Assembly: GCA_900696615.1 (NCBI GenBank)
Contig: CAADGS010000094.1
Coordinates: forward strand, 1 to 34,266
Origin: an uncultured beta proteobacterium
GTDB lineage: Bacteria; Pseudomonadota; Gammaproteobacteria; Burkholderiales; Nitrosomonadaceae
Reading direction: 5' to 3'
DNA: 34,266 bases
Shown here: positions 13,954-22,357 of the stretch, piece after piece
Layout of the letters: each line of letters starts with the position of its first letter
Position numbering within the stretch: position 1 is the first letter of the stretch
Translations under genes and position numbers: made by a program
The notes under the pieces: model-generated
Seen by the model: only the letters and a program-made list of their open reading frames with translations
What the model was told of the DNA's origin: nothing
Database searches by the model: none

Positions 13954-15195
13954 TCAATTACCGCTCAATTGCTCAAAAATCCTGAATCCAGCCACGTAAG
14001 TACCGATGGCTGAACCCAGCGTTGAGAAAATAAATATCAGTAAAATGCGCGTAACTTGATTACTCCACCACCCTTTTAGAGATGTTGTATCCGCTCTGAG
14101 TCGGTTAAAATCGCCTACTTTGGGTTTGCGTAAATAAGTCTCCACCGCTGCGACCACCATGCCAGCGCCAATCGTTGGATTTAAGGATGTCAGGGGAGCC
14201 GCTAAAAATGCGGTCAATACTGAAAGCGGGTGAGCAAAAGCAATAGCCGCACCAATAGCCGACAAACCGCCATTGATGACAATCCAGTCGATCACCATGG
14301 CTGTCCCCATTTCCGGGCTACGCATAAACCCAATGACAAAACCCGTCACAATTAATGCCACAATGAGCCAAGGCAAATATTTGAACCAACTGGAAGAAGG
14401 TGGAATAGTTTCAAGCTGGGTAATCTGTTCGTCAGGATCGGCAATTTTTTGTGCTTCGAGTTGCCGCACCATACCATTCAGGTGTCCGGCGCCAATTACC
14501 GCCAAAATGTGCTGATAGCCATTCTCCTTGCATTCCTTGATAAGCCGGGCGCTCATATATTCATCGCGCTCACTGATAAGCGGGCGGAATAATTCTTTCT
14601 CGTTCTCGGCAAATTGTGCAAAGGAGCTCTCGAGTACATCGCCTTCTTTTAACCGCTCTATTTCATCAGCATTGAATTTTTCTTTACTGATCACACTGGC
14701 AATTAGGCCGGCAAACAAGTTCATACGCTTCCACCACGGCACGCTACGATATATTCGCTTCATAGTCGTACCGATTTCGCGGTCTATCAGCAAAACTGGC
14801 AATTTGGCGGCTTGCGCATCTTTGATCGCGACACGCATTTCCGCACCCGGTTCAATGCCTAATTGCTCGGCCATGCGTTGCTGAAAAGCACCTAAGGCTA
14901 AGCTGGCAGCAACCATGCTCGCCTGACCGTTTTTGATCACTTGAAACAAATCCATCTTGGCCATTGCATCGGGATTGACGATGACCTTATGGCGGCTCGG
15001 ACATAACTCAACTGCCACAGCGTCATACTTTTCCGTGGCGATTAATTCTTGCACTTTATCCGCACTGGCTTTTGAAACGTGCGCGGTCCCCAGAAGCGTA
15101 ATAGTGCAATTGTTCACCCTTACAGTTTTAATGGGCTCAGCCTTCTCATCACCCGGTTTTGATAAATTTCTATCGTATTCATTTAAATTATTCAT
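13954..15195 (-). CDS. TraB/PrgY-family membrane protein
   Basis: The 413-residue protein opens its conserved domain with VNNCTITLLGTAHVSKASADKVQ and DAVAVELCPSRH (about 27-70), the GTAHVS and ExCxxR signatures of the TraB/PrgY family, a Tiki/EreA-like superfamily with conserved His/Glu metal-type residues. HILAVIGAGHLNGM follows at about 230. The C-terminal ~130 residues contain several membrane helices (WLIVALIVTGFVIGFM, the NGGLSAIGAAIAFAHPL and FLAAPLTSLNPTIGAGMVVAAVE regions, and a final helix), placing it in the inner membrane. PrgY inhibits peptide pheromone in Enterococcus; elsewhere a protease-like role is suspected but unproven. It heads a two-gene unit with the ABC exporter. Confidence 0.88.
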   Translation of the reverse strand: MNNLNEYDRNLSKPGDEKAEPIKTVRVNNCTITLLGTAHVSKASADKVQELIATEKYDAVAVELCPSRHKVIVNPDAMAKMDLFQVIKNGQASMVAASLALGAFQQRMAEQLGIEPGAEMRVAIKDAQAAKLPVLLIDREIGTTMKRIYRSVPWWKRMNLFAGLIASVISKEKFNADEIERLKEGDVLESSFAQFAENEKELFRPLISERDEYMSARLIKECKENGYQHILAVIGAGHLNGMVRQLEAQKIADPDEQITQLETIPPSSSWFKYLPWLIVALIVTGFVIGFMRSPEMGTAMVIDWIVINGGLSAIGAAIAFAHPLSVLTAFLAAPLTSLNPTIGAGMVVAAVETYLRKPKVGDFNRLRADTTSLKGWWSNQVTRILLIFIFSTLGSAIGTYVAGFRIFEQLSGN

Positions 15196-15440
15196 CGACT
15201 CGTATTAATTTAAGGATCAATCGGCATACAAAAAATACCGGAAGGGTATCATGTCAATCAGCAAAACAAAATTTGATTCTTCTCGAACAAGCTATTCGGC
15301 GGATTCGCATAGGTTCGATATGTTCTGTACACTGATATAAGGTAGAAGCACAAAGAACGGTGTACAATTTTAATTAGTTTTAAAAAAAGCTAAATTGCAA
15401 TTAAGTGCCAAATAAAAACAGTAAAAAAGGAGTGGATGTC

Positions 15441-15842
15441 ATGAAACGACCAATTACGGCAGTATTGCTAACCACTGCCTTGATACTATCAAGCTGCGCA
15501 ACATCGCCGGAACATCATGCTTCGTATGTCTCATCGGCACAATTCCAAACCTATAGTTGTGAGGAATTATCAGCGGAGATTGAACGGATTCAGACCAGGG
15601 TTAATCAATTAATGGGCAAATCCAATGACAAAACACCCGCTAAAGATCAGTGGACTCTTGGCAGTGATTTATCGCTCTCATGGAGCGCGTTGTTTGCGCT
15701 GGGAGGAAACAAAGAGCAAGAAGCTGAGTATGTGCAACTAAAAAGTGAATACGATGCAATACAGCAGTGGGCAACCGCTAAAAAGTGTCCAGGTGCTATC
15801 CCGCCCGTCGATAGACCACCTGAATTCGATCCCACCATTTAA
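15441..15842 (+). CDS. Small lipoprotein of unknown function
   Basis: A frame opens at 15405, but the ATG at 15441 is the better start. AAGGAG lies 8 bases upstream, and the protein then begins directly with a lipoprotein signal (MKRPITAVLLTTALILSSC; lipobox LSSC, lipidated Cys19). The 133-residue product continues with YSCEELSAEIERIQTRVNQLMG, a central hydrophobic DLSLSWSALFALGG, a charged EAEYVQLKSEYDAIQQWATAKKC and a proline-rich end. This layout recurs in many proteobacterial envelope lipoproteins with no assigned function. The Ser at +2 (Ala20 here) suggests outer-membrane sorting. It stands alone between minus-strand units. Confidence 0.85.
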   Translation: MKRPITAVLLTTALILSSCATSPEHHASYVSSAQFQTYSCEELSAEIERIQTRVNQLMGKSNDKTPAKDQWTLGSDLSLSWSALFALGGNKEQEAEYVQLKSEYDAIQQWATAKKCPGAIPPVDRPPEFDPTI

Positions 15843-15887
15843 CCCCGAAGCCACCACCTGTACATAACTTGAATGCGCCTATCTAGC

Positions 15888-17591
15888 TCATTTTAATGCC
15901 CGGTGCCGGGCAAGATAACGCGGCGTCCAGCCATGAGGTATTTTGTAAACAAAATGATAGCGCGCAACATGATAGCTAGGATCAAAACCATAAAAATTTA
16001 ATCGCATGCAATCCAGTTCTTCGTTGCGATATTGCTGCAGCGGTTTCAATTGCTCGTCCACTTGACGCCGATATTGTTTCCTTTTTAGCAATTCAGGAAA
16101 ACCCGCATCAGTTGCAATGGCCACAGCAAGGCAATGGATTTTTTTCTTGAAATCTTCACCACTTACTGCAAAACAATCGTCGATCAATCCATTATCGCGC
16201 GCTTCCCTTGCGCCGATCGGCAAGCGATGTTGCATAATCTGTTGGGCCTGGCACTGGTTGACGCGGCGAGGCAAAAGATAAGTCCAGTATTCTGAACCAT
16301 ACAGATTGCCCATATTTTTATAATGAGGATTCAGAATAACGCTCTCTCTCGCAAAAATATAATCGGCAGCCAGCGAAAGAAAAACTCCGCCGGCACCGGC
16401 ATTACCCTGCAAAGCAGCGATCGTCAGTTGCCGATCAGTGGTAATGATGGCATGCACCAAGTCGTTCATCGCGTTAATATTATGCCAGGATTCATCTGCG
16501 GGACTTTCGGCATTTTCAATAGAATTGAGATGAATACCGTTACTCCAAAAATCAGCCCCCCCCATGAGTACAATAACCCGGACATCCTGCTCAATTGCTT
16601 TTAGATAAACATCCCGTAAACGTTTGCATTGTCCGCTATCCATAGCGCCATTATAAAACTCAAAATAGAGATAGCCGACGCCATCTTTCTGCTCAAACCA
16701 GACATCCCGGTATGTGTCACCGGATTCCATACTGAAAGGATCATAGGGCACTTCCGGCACACTCTGGAGGTAATCGTGCAGCACAGTCGTAGCTGTCAAT
16801 TTTAATGCCGGCTCAGCATTATATTTAGGCTTTAAATGGCCAATCCAAATTGCACCGTCCACGGTAGCCCGGCAAATGGCATTGTTACATTTGGCTACAA
16901 TTTCTCCAGGCTCACCCGTCAAGTACTCTTCACGGCAAGCATCAAACAGATAATAGGATTTGCCAAAAAACGTATCCAGAACACCGGGAAACCCATCAGC
17001 AGCATGTATTTTTCGTAATGCCGTAAGGGTGTTGTCATGCTGCCAGTCAACCCTGCGATCAAGCTGCCGGATCGGCGCATGCAATCGGCCCAGTACATCT
17101 GTGCACGAGCAATCCAACGGAACCGGTTTAAATGCGCCCGATTCGAACCGCTTTACGGCAGTCAAAACAGCGGTGGTTGCAGCTTCAGTCGTTTCATGGC
17201 GGTATATACTGCTTTTCCTGGCTAGCCGCATCGGAAATTTTTCCGCTGCCCAAATATCGCCAGCATCCATTTCGGCATTGGCTTGTAATACCGTTACCCC
17301 CCATTCCTGCCGCCCATGCATAATCGCCCAATCCAATGCGGAAGGGCCTCGGTCTCCGATAATCCCGGGATGAACGATAAAACATGTCACTTTACGCCAG
17401 ACTATTTCCGGAATTGCACGCTTAAGGAATGGCGCAATAATTAAATCGGGTTGAAACAACTCAACCGCCTGTTGCGTTACGCTGTCATTGATATCAAATT
17501 CAATAGAGAGATCATGACCACAGCGAAACAACTCCACAAACAAACGCTGAGCCAAGCTATTGAAGCTATGGGTAAGAAAAAGAATCTTCAA
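15888..17591 (-). CDS. hypX: HypX (HoxX), CO-forming maturation enzyme for [NiFe]-hydrogenase
   Basis: The 567-residue protein is full length for HypX. The N-terminal half resembles formyltetrahydrofolate-dependent transferases (HPGIIGDRGPSALDWAIMHG at about 73-92, then GVTVLQANAEMDAGDIWA). The C-terminal half is an enoyl-CoA hydratase/crotonase fold (QGNAGAGGVFLSLAADYIFARE, then LNPHYKNMGNLYGSEYWTYLLPRR). In known HypX, formyl is moved from formyl-THF to CoA and then decarbonylated to CO for the Fe(CN)2CO centre, allowing ligand supply under air. It lies 9 bp after hypE at the end of the hypCDEX operon. Its presence suggests an oxygen-tolerant hydrogenase made under aerobic conditions (inference); the structural genes are not in the window. 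Confidence 0.92.
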   Translation of the reverse strand: MKILFLTHSFNSLAQRLFVELFRCGHDLSIEFDINDSVTQQAVELFQPDLIIAPFLKRAIPEIVWRKVTCFIVHPGIIGDRGPSALDWAIMHGRQEWGVTVLQANAEMDAGDIWAAEKFPMRLARKSSIYRHETTEAATTAVLTAVKRFESGAFKPVPLDCSCTDVLGRLHAPIRQLDRRVDWQHDNTLTALRKIHAADGFPGVLDTFFGKSYYLFDACREEYLTGEPGEIVAKCNNAICRATVDGAIWIGHLKPKYNAEPALKLTATTVLHDYLQSVPEVPYDPFSMESGDTYRDVWFEQKDGVGYLYFEFYNGAMDSGQCKRLRDVYLKAIEQDVRVIVLMGGADFWSNGIHLNSIENAESPADESWHNINAMNDLVHAIITTDRQLTIAALQGNAGAGGVFLSLAADYIFARESVILNPHYKNMGNLYGSEYWTYLLPRRVNQCQAQQIMQHRLPIGAREARDNGLIDDCFAVSGEDFKKKIHCLAVAIATDAGFPELLKRKQYRRQVDEQLKPLQQYRNEELDCMRLNFYGFDPSYHVARYHFVYKIPHGWTPRYLARHRALK

Positions 17592-17600
17592 TTTTATTGA

Positions 17601-18659
17601 TTAGCAAATGCGTGGTAGCTGTTCACCACTGAGCCAATCAACCACACGTTTGCCGCCAAAACAAGTTTGCATCTGCACAAAACAATGTGTGTCTTCGATC
17701 ACTTCGCCGATGATGGCAGCATCCTCTCCCAAAGGATGCTTACGCATCGCATCCAGTAAATTTTCGGCATCTTCCGCCCCACAAATTGCTATAAGTTTAC
17801 CTTCATTGGCAATATACAGCGGATCCAAACCCAAAAATTCACATGCTGCATTCACTTGCTCACGCATCGGTAATCGGCTTTCATATAACATCATCCCAAC
17901 CGCTGATTGTTGCGCAATTTCGTTAAGCACAGTAGCCACTCCACCCCGAGTCGGATCGCGCAGTACATGTATAGCCGGCACGGCGGCAACCATATTCGCG
18001 ACCAGATCATGTAAAGCTGCCGTATCGGATTGAATGCTAGTTTGGAACGACAGGTTTTCGCGTAATGCCATCACGGCAATGCCGTGATCTCCCAGCGTGC
18101 CGGATATCAGTATTCTGTCTCCCGGCCGCGCGTTCTCACTTGAAATATTGATTCCCTCGGCTATTCTGCCTATTCCTGTCGTGGTAATAAACACGCCATC
18201 CGCATTGCCTCTCTCCACGACTTTGGTATCACCCGTAACAATCGGCACACTAGCGGCCATTGCTGATTGCGCCATGGAATCAACGATACGTTTTAGATCG
18301 GAAAGCGCGAAACCTTCTTCCAATATGAAACTGGCTGCAAGATAGCTCGGCGTGGCACCGGACATAGCGATGTCATTGATGGTCCCATGAACAGCCAAAC
18401 TGCCAATATCTCCACCGGGAAAAAATAAAGGCGTAATGACATAACTATCGGTGGATATCACCATGCGCTCATTACTTCCCTGAAAGCATGCCTGATCATT
18501 GCTCTGACGTAAAAAATCGTTATCGAAAGCGGCCACGAACAATTGCTGAATCAACTGTGCCATCGCGCGCCCGCCGCTGCCATGTTTCATTTCCACGCAA
18601 CCGTGCTTAAAATCAATGGCCCGCGTATAACCTGCTTTAACTGTCCCTGGATTTGGCAT
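17601..18659 (-). CDS. hypE: Hydrogenase maturation protein HypE
   Basis: This is a 352-residue AIR-synthase-fold protein. It dehydrates the thiocarboxamide on its C-terminal cysteine with ATP to make the cyanide ligands of the [NiFe] site. Family signatures are VEMKHGSGGRAMAQL near the N-terminus, the PIVTGDTKVVERG region, DPTRGGVATVLNEIA, and the essential extreme C-terminal tail PRIC. An in-frame TTG at 18662 would extend it by one residue, but the ATG at 18659 overlaps the hypD stop as TGATG, a classic coupling arrangement. The partner HypF, the carbamoyltransferase, is not in the window. Confidence 0.95.
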   Translation of the reverse strand: MPNPGTVKAGYTRAIDFKHGCVEMKHGSGGRAMAQLIQQLFVAAFDNDFLRQSNDQACFQGSNERMVISTDSYVITPLFFPGGDIGSLAVHGTINDIAMSGATPSYLAASFILEEGFALSDLKRIVDSMAQSAMAASVPIVTGDTKVVERGNADGVFITTTGIGRIAEGINISSENARPGDRILISGTLGDHGIAVMALRENLSFQTSIQSDTAALHDLVANMVAAVPAIHVLRDPTRGGVATVLNEIAQQSAVGMMLYESRLPMREQVNAACEFLGLDPLYIANEGKLIAICGAEDAENLLDAMRKHPLGEDAAIIGEVIEDTHCFVQMQTCFGGKRVVDWLSGEQLPRIC

Positions 18660-19807
18660 CAATCGTTCCGTAGCACACTAAAATCTTTGTTCCGAAATCG
18701 CCCATAACTATAATATGCTGCACAGGCGCCTTCCGATGACACCATACAAGAACCGATTGGATTTTCCGGCGTGCAAACTGTGCCAAAAATCTTGCAATCC
18801 TGCGGCTGTTTAACGCCACGCAAGATAGCACCGCACTCACAGGCTTTATTATCCGCAATCGACAATGCAGGAACCGGGAAGCGCCGTTCTGCGTCATACT
18901 CTGCAAAGCAGGATTTAATTTTGAGCGCACTGTATGGCACCAAGCCAAGTCCTCGCCATTCAAATGAGCGACGCAACTCGAAAACTTCCGCCACGAGTAA
19001 TTGCGCTTTAATATTGCCTTTTGGCAATACTGCGCGGGTAAATTCATTCTCCACTTCGGCGCGACCTGTGTTAATTTGGCGGATCAGCATTAATATCGCT
19101 TGCAGAACATCCAATGGCTCAAAGCCGGCAATTACAACGGGTTTCTGAAATTCCTCAGCAAAATATTGGTACGGCTGGCTACCGATAACTACCGACACAT
19201 GTGCCGGACCAATAAATCCATCCAGTGAAACCAAGCCAAACTCACGCACCTCTGGAGATTGCAAAATATGCGAAATAGCAGAAGGCGTTAACACATGATT
19301 ACAAAATACGCTGAAATTATGCAAACCCAGCGCTTGAGCGTTTTTGATCGCAATAGCCGTAGGCGGTGTCGTGGTTTCAAAGCCGACCGCAAAAAAGACA
19401 ACTTGGTGCTTGGGATTTTGCTGGGCAATCTTTATTGCATCTTCACTAGAGTAAACCATCCGCACATCTGCGCCTCGCGCTTTTGCCCGCAACAAATTCA
19501 TCCCGTTTGCTGACGGTATGCGTAACATGTCCCCGTAACTACACAATATTAATCCCGGTATTTGAGCCAATCGAATGGCATTTTCCACTCGACCAACGGG
19601 CAGAACGCACACCGGACAACCCGGGCCGTGAATCATTCTCACATTGTCGGGCAGCATATCGACAAGCCCATATCGCGAAATGGCGTGCGTATGTCCGCCA
19701 CAAAATTCCATAAAATTGTAACTGCGCTGCATATTGGTTTCTGCAGCAATCCGGATGGCAATTTTTTGCGCCAGCCTGCCTTCGCGAAATTCTTCAATGT
19801 ATTTCAT
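18659..19807 (-). CDS. hypD: Hydrogenase maturation protein HypD
   Basis: The 382-residue [4Fe-4S] scaffold assembles Fe(CN)2CO together with HypC. Conserved motifs are visible: FCGGHTHAI near residue 34, HGPGCPVCVLP near 60, FFAVGFETTTP near 140, FCNHVLTPSA near 170 and GFIGPAHVS near 210. The C-terminal cysteine cluster follows (CECGAILRG, CKIFGTVCTP, IGSCMVSSEGACAAYY). The start at 19807 lies 21 bp after hypC. The 3' end overlaps hypE by the TGATG junction, so HypD and HypE are made together. Confidence 0.96.
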   Translation of the reverse strand: MKYIEEFREGRLAQKIAIRIAAETNMQRSYNFMEFCGGHTHAISRYGLVDMLPDNVRMIHGPGCPVCVLPVGRVENAIRLAQIPGLILCSYGDMLRIPSANGMNLLRAKARGADVRMVYSSEDAIKIAQQNPKHQVVFFAVGFETTTPPTAIAIKNAQALGLHNFSVFCNHVLTPSAISHILQSPEVREFGLVSLDGFIGPAHVSVVIGSQPYQYFAEEFQKPVVIAGFEPLDVLQAILMLIRQINTGRAEVENEFTRAVLPKGNIKAQLLVAEVFELRRSFEWRGLGLVPYSALKIKSCFAEYDAERRFPVPALSIADNKACECGAILRGVKQPQDCKIFGTVCTPENPIGSCMVSSEGACAAYYSYGRFRNKDFSVLRND

Positions 19808-19828
19808 GATAGGGATTTATTCCGCATT

Positions 19829-20062
19829 TCAGATATCGTCTTTATTGTAAGCAGCCATTTCCTCAAACAAGGCTAAGGTATGCGCAGCCTCCAATTGATC
19901 CAATTTCTGTAATGCAAATCCAGCGTGGATAATGACATAATCACCCGGCACCACATCATCAACCAGAGCGAGGGAAATATCCTTGCGTACCCCGCATAAA
20001 TTGACGATAGCATGATTATCAGCAATCAATTGTTCAACATAAGCTGGAATAGCAAGGCACAT
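19829..20062 (-). CDS. hypC: Hydrogenase maturation chaperone HypC
   Basis: The 77-residue protein begins MCLAIP, the invariant HypC/HupF N-terminus in which Cys2 binds the iron and contacts HypD. His46 (VIIHAGFAL) is in the usual place. An in-frame GTG two codons upstream exists, but the ATG at 20062 is required to put Cys2 at the N-terminus after Met removal. It is the first gene of the hypCDEX operon. The promoter must lie in the 74-bp gap shared with the divergent L,D-transpeptidase gene, but no box could be chosen. Confidence 0.93.
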   Translation of the reverse strand: MCLAIPAYVEQLIADNHAIVNLCGVRKDISLALVDDVVPGDYVIIHAGFALQKLDQLEAAHTLALFEEMAAYNKDDI

Positions 20063-20136
20063 AAGCACTTAATGTTAAGCATACGAACGCTGAAATTATG
20101 ACATAATTAATCGTCTCGATTTTCAAACTTCATAAC

Positions 20137-20712
20137 GTGATCCTGCAAAAAATTTTTTCCCATTATTCAATATTTTCTTTGATTGCTTTTCTTACTTTGG
20201 CAGCTTTCAGCAAATCTGCGCAATCCAATAATGATATATGGATTGACGTGGATACGACGGAGCACACTTTGTTAGTTATGCAAGGCGATGTCGTTCGAGA
20301 AGTATTTAAGAATGTGGCTATTGGACGCTATGGCACTACTTGGACAAAAATGACCCGGGACGACAAAACTCCATTGGGTAAGTTCAGAATTGGCTGGGTT
20401 AACGAAAAAAGCCGCTACTATCGTTTTTTTGGCTTGAATTACCCAAATCTCGATACCGCAAAGCGTGCTTGGGATGAAAATAGAATTTCTGAGGAAACGT
20501 GGTTATCTATTTTGGAAGCAAAAACCTCGGGAAAAACTCCCCCGCAAAATACCTCTCTAGGAGGGCATATCGGTATTCATGGAATTGGTAGAGGCGATCA
20601 AGAAATCCACCATAATTTCAATTGGACAAATGGTTGCATTGCGCTTACAAACGAGCAAATTGATCAGCTCAGCAAATGGATCAAACCTGGTACTTGGGTT
20701 AATATCCGTTAA
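20137..20712 (+). CDS. L,D-transpeptidase (YkuD domain), short form
   Basis: The 191-residue protein starts at a GTG (20137) and has an N-terminal hydrophobic signal segment (about 7-24). The YkuD domain spans about 33-190 with the catalytic signature IGIHGIGRG (His148) and NWTNGCIAL (nucleophile Cys167). These enzymes cross-link meso-DAP residues of peptidoglycan or attach lipoproteins to it in the periplasm. It lacks a LysM or other wall-binding domain, unlike the second transpeptidase at 21356-22357. A gene for an Lpp-like lipoprotein follows, which suggests a functional link. Two 23-bp direct repeats lie just downstream. Confidence 0.9.
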   Translation: MILQKIFSHYSIFSLIAFLTLAAFSKSAQSNNDIWIDVDTTEHTLLVMQGDVVREVFKNVAIGRYGTTWTKMTRDDKTPLGKFRIGWVNEKSRYYRFFGLNYPNLDTAKRAWDENRISEETWLSILEAKTSGKTPPQNTSLGGHIGIHGIGRGDQEIHHNFNWTNGCIALTNEQIDQLSKWIKPGTWVNIR

Positions 20713-20723
20713 CAATCAGAATG

Positions 20724-20746
20724 TTCATTCACATATCATGAAATTA
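20724..20746 (+). repeat. 23-bp direct repeat, copy 1
   Basis: This copy and the one at 20784-20806 agree at 20 of 23 positions, share the 13-base core ACATATCATGAAR and start exactly 60 bp apart. They lie between the L,D-transpeptidase stop and the lipoprotein promoter. An exact near-six-helical-turn spacing would place two bound proteins on similar faces of the DNA, so paired operator sites are possible; a duplicated fragment is the alternative. Confidence 0.55.
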
Positions 20747-20783
20747 TTGTTGCTAAATGCTTGAAAAGTACTGCTCAATAATT

Positions 20784-20806
20784 TACATTTACATATCATG
20801 AAGTTA
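20784..20806 (+). repeat. 23-bp direct repeat, copy 2
   Basis: This is the second copy of the repeat at 20724-20746, differing at positions 2, 7 and 20. It lies 185 bp upstream of the Lpp-like gene start. Confidence 0.55.
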
Positions 20807-20908
20807 CAAAAACATTCTTGTTCTAAAATTATAATTTCTTGTAAATCTACCGCAGAATTCAATCAAATTCATTTATTTTGCGGGAAAAATCAGATAACAT
20901 TCCAACGG

Positions 20909-20932
20909 GTTGTTGATATTACTATCAGCAAC
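20909..20932 (+). promoter_or_regulatory. 10-bp hairpin upstream of the Lpp-like gene
   Basis: GTTGTTGATA (20909-20918) and TATCAGCAAC (20923-20932) pair over 10 bases with one G-T wobble and a TTAC loop, 58 bp upstream of the lipoprotein ATG. As DNA it may be an operator; as RNA it would be a 5' stem-loop that could stabilise an abundant lipoprotein mRNA. Confidence 0.45.
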
Positions 20933-20990
20933 TAGTATTAGTGGCGGATGTTTATGCGCATTGAATTGAATAAACACTGAGGAGATTGGA

Positions 20991-21269
20991 ATGAAAGAAA
21001 AAATCAAGCGTCCAGTTCGCATTTTAACACTGGCAGCAATAACAGGTGCTTTTATTGGACTCACAGGCTGTGCAACCACGGCTCAGTTTGATGAACTGCA
21101 AGCTAAGGTTAATGCAGCTGCGGCCGATGCGTCGGCAGCAAAAGCTGAAGCAGCCGCTGCTAGCGCTAAAGCAAACGATGCAGTACGTATCGCAGATGAA
21201 GCAAACAGACGTTCAATGGACACCGAATCAAAAATTGACCGGATGTTTAAGAAAGCAATGCACAAGTAA
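20991..21269 (+). CDS. Lpp/OprI-like major outer-membrane lipoprotein
   Basis: The 92-residue precursor has a lipobox LTGC with lipidated Cys27. The mature 66 residues are an alanine-rich heptad-repeat helix (about 34-75: AKVNAAAADASAAKAEAAAASA and on) that would form a trimeric coiled coil, as in Escherichia Lpp and Pseudomonas OprI. The C-terminus RMFKKAMHK ends in lysine, the residue by which Braun lipoprotein is joined to peptidoglycan by L,D-transpeptidases. GGAG precedes the ATG. A strong intrinsic terminator follows 18 bp after the stop. L,D-transpeptidase genes on both sides make a wall-tethering role likely (inference). Confidence 0.85.
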   Translation: MKEKIKRPVRILTLAAITGAFIGLTGCATTAQFDELQAKVNAAAADASAAKAEAAAASAKANDAVRIADEANRRSMDTESKIDRMFKKAMHK

Positions 21270-21287
21270 TCTACTTCCGTAGAAAAT

Positions 21288-21313
21288 AAAAACCCCTCAA
21301 AAGAGGGGTTTTT
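21288..21313. terminator. Strong intrinsic terminator, bidirectional
   Basis: AAAAACCCCTC (21288-21298), an AAAA loop and GAGGGGTTTTT (21303-21313) form an 11-bp stem, with the A-tract and T-tract symmetrical. It terminates the Lpp-like gene on the plus strand and could also act on the converging L,D-transpeptidase gene, whose stop is at 21356. Confidence 0.92.
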
Positions 21314-21355
21314 ATTTTGAGTTGGTCACTGGAGTGTTTTCAGACTTTCATACAA

Positions 21356-22357
21356 TCACTCATTCTGCCAGGTATGCAATTCGGTTTGGCTGCGTTGCTG
21401 AGAAATTAGAGTCGGCACTCCATTTTTCTCAACAATTGCTTTTCTCAAAGCTTCCTGATTAATTTCAAAGTCTCCAGTAATATTTTTTTGACTGCTCTGT
21501 AATGCTAGGAAATTATTGATGGCATTGATTGTCATCTGTTTGTAGTTGGCATACTTCTCCTCATCTTCTTCCAACGGCGGATGCAATTCGATAAAAAGCG
21601 AGTCGAGCAACCAGCCAAGTTTAATCGGTTGATTGACGACTTGTACTTGTGTCCCTATGGGAACTTTATCAAATAAGGCCTCGATATCCTCGGGATACAT
21701 GCGCACACACCCGGCAGAAACTCGCATGCCAACGCCAAATGGTTTAATTGTTCCATGTATCAAATAACTGCCACTCCCGATACTTAAGCGCATGGCGTGC
21801 CGTCCTAAAGGATTCGTAGGACCGGGCGGCACGATACTGGGATAGGGCGGTTCTCCATTTGCTATCCTGTCCATCTGCAGCGACTTAGGCGGTATCCACG
21901 TTGGATCTTTCTTTTTTTCGACAATTTTCGATATTCCCAATGGTGTCACCCAATCCATTCTACCAATCCCAACCGGATGAGTAATCACAATGGGCTTTTC
22001 TCCTTTAACAGGTTCCGGAAAATAGTAAAGTCTCATTTCTGGTAGATTAAGCACCAAACCCTTACGTTCGGCATGAGGAATAATATATCGGCTAGGCAGC
22101 ACTACTTGTGCACCATCTTCGGGTAACCATCGATCAACTGTAGGATTAGCCAGCAAAATCTCAATTTGTCCAATATCGTATTGGCGAGCGATATCCAATA
22201 AGGTTTCTTGACGGCTTGCATTAGTAGTGCGAATTTGTCCAAAAATATCGACGCCATTGGGTGGCATCACCCATGTTTCAGCACAGACGTAGGAAGCACT
22301 CAAAAGGCTAATTACAGTAAAATTAAACAAAATGGATCTGTACATAGGCGATATCAT
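21356..22357 (-). CDS. L,D-transpeptidase with LysM domain (ErfK/YcfS/YbiS type)
   Basis: The 333-residue precursor has a signal peptide (about 1-26, ending VCA), a LysM-like segment (about 47-90: RQETLLDIARQYDIGQIEILLANP ... VVLPSRYIIP) and a YkuD domain (about 98-240). The catalytic motif is YLIHGT (His201) and VSAGCVRM (nucleophile Cys217). The domain order and motifs match ErfK/YbiS/YcfS/YnhG enzymes; in E. coli three of these attach Braun lipoprotein to DAP of peptidoglycan. The Lpp-like gene converges on it across the shared terminator, so this is the best candidate for anchoring that lipoprotein. The C-terminal ~90 residues are an acidic extension. Confidence 0.93.
   Translation of the reverse strand: MISPMYRSILFNFTVISLLSASYVCAETWVMPPNGVDIFGQIRTTNASRQETLLDIARQYDIGQIEILLANPTVDRWLPEDGAQVVLPSRYIIPHAERKGLVLNLPEMRLYYFPEPVKGEKPIVITHPVGIGRMDWVTPLGISKIVEKKKDPTWIPPKSLQMDRIANGEPPYPSIVPPGPTNPLGRHAMRLSIGSGSYLIHGTIKPFGVGMRVSAGCVRMYPEDIEALFDKVPIGTQVQVVNQPIKLGWLLDSLFIELHPPLEEDEEKYANYKQMTINAINNFLALQSSQKNITGDFEINQEALRKAIVEKNGVPTLISQQRSQTELHTWQNE

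Noticed and set aside
12100-15195. ABC exporter plus TraB-family protein as a peptide export/pheromone system
   Set aside because: No precursor peptide gene is adjacent, and neither protein has features specific for peptide export (no C39 peptidase domain).
15396-15410. Sigma54-like sequence TGGCAC-TTAA-TTGC on the minus strand
   Set aside because: The distance between GG and GC is one base too short for a working -24/-12 promoter, and it is about 200 bp from the TraB-family start.
16960-17373. 137-residue plus-strand frame opposite hypX
   Set aside because: Antisense shadow of a clear HypX coding frame, cysteine- and serine-rich as expected from reading the opposite strand.
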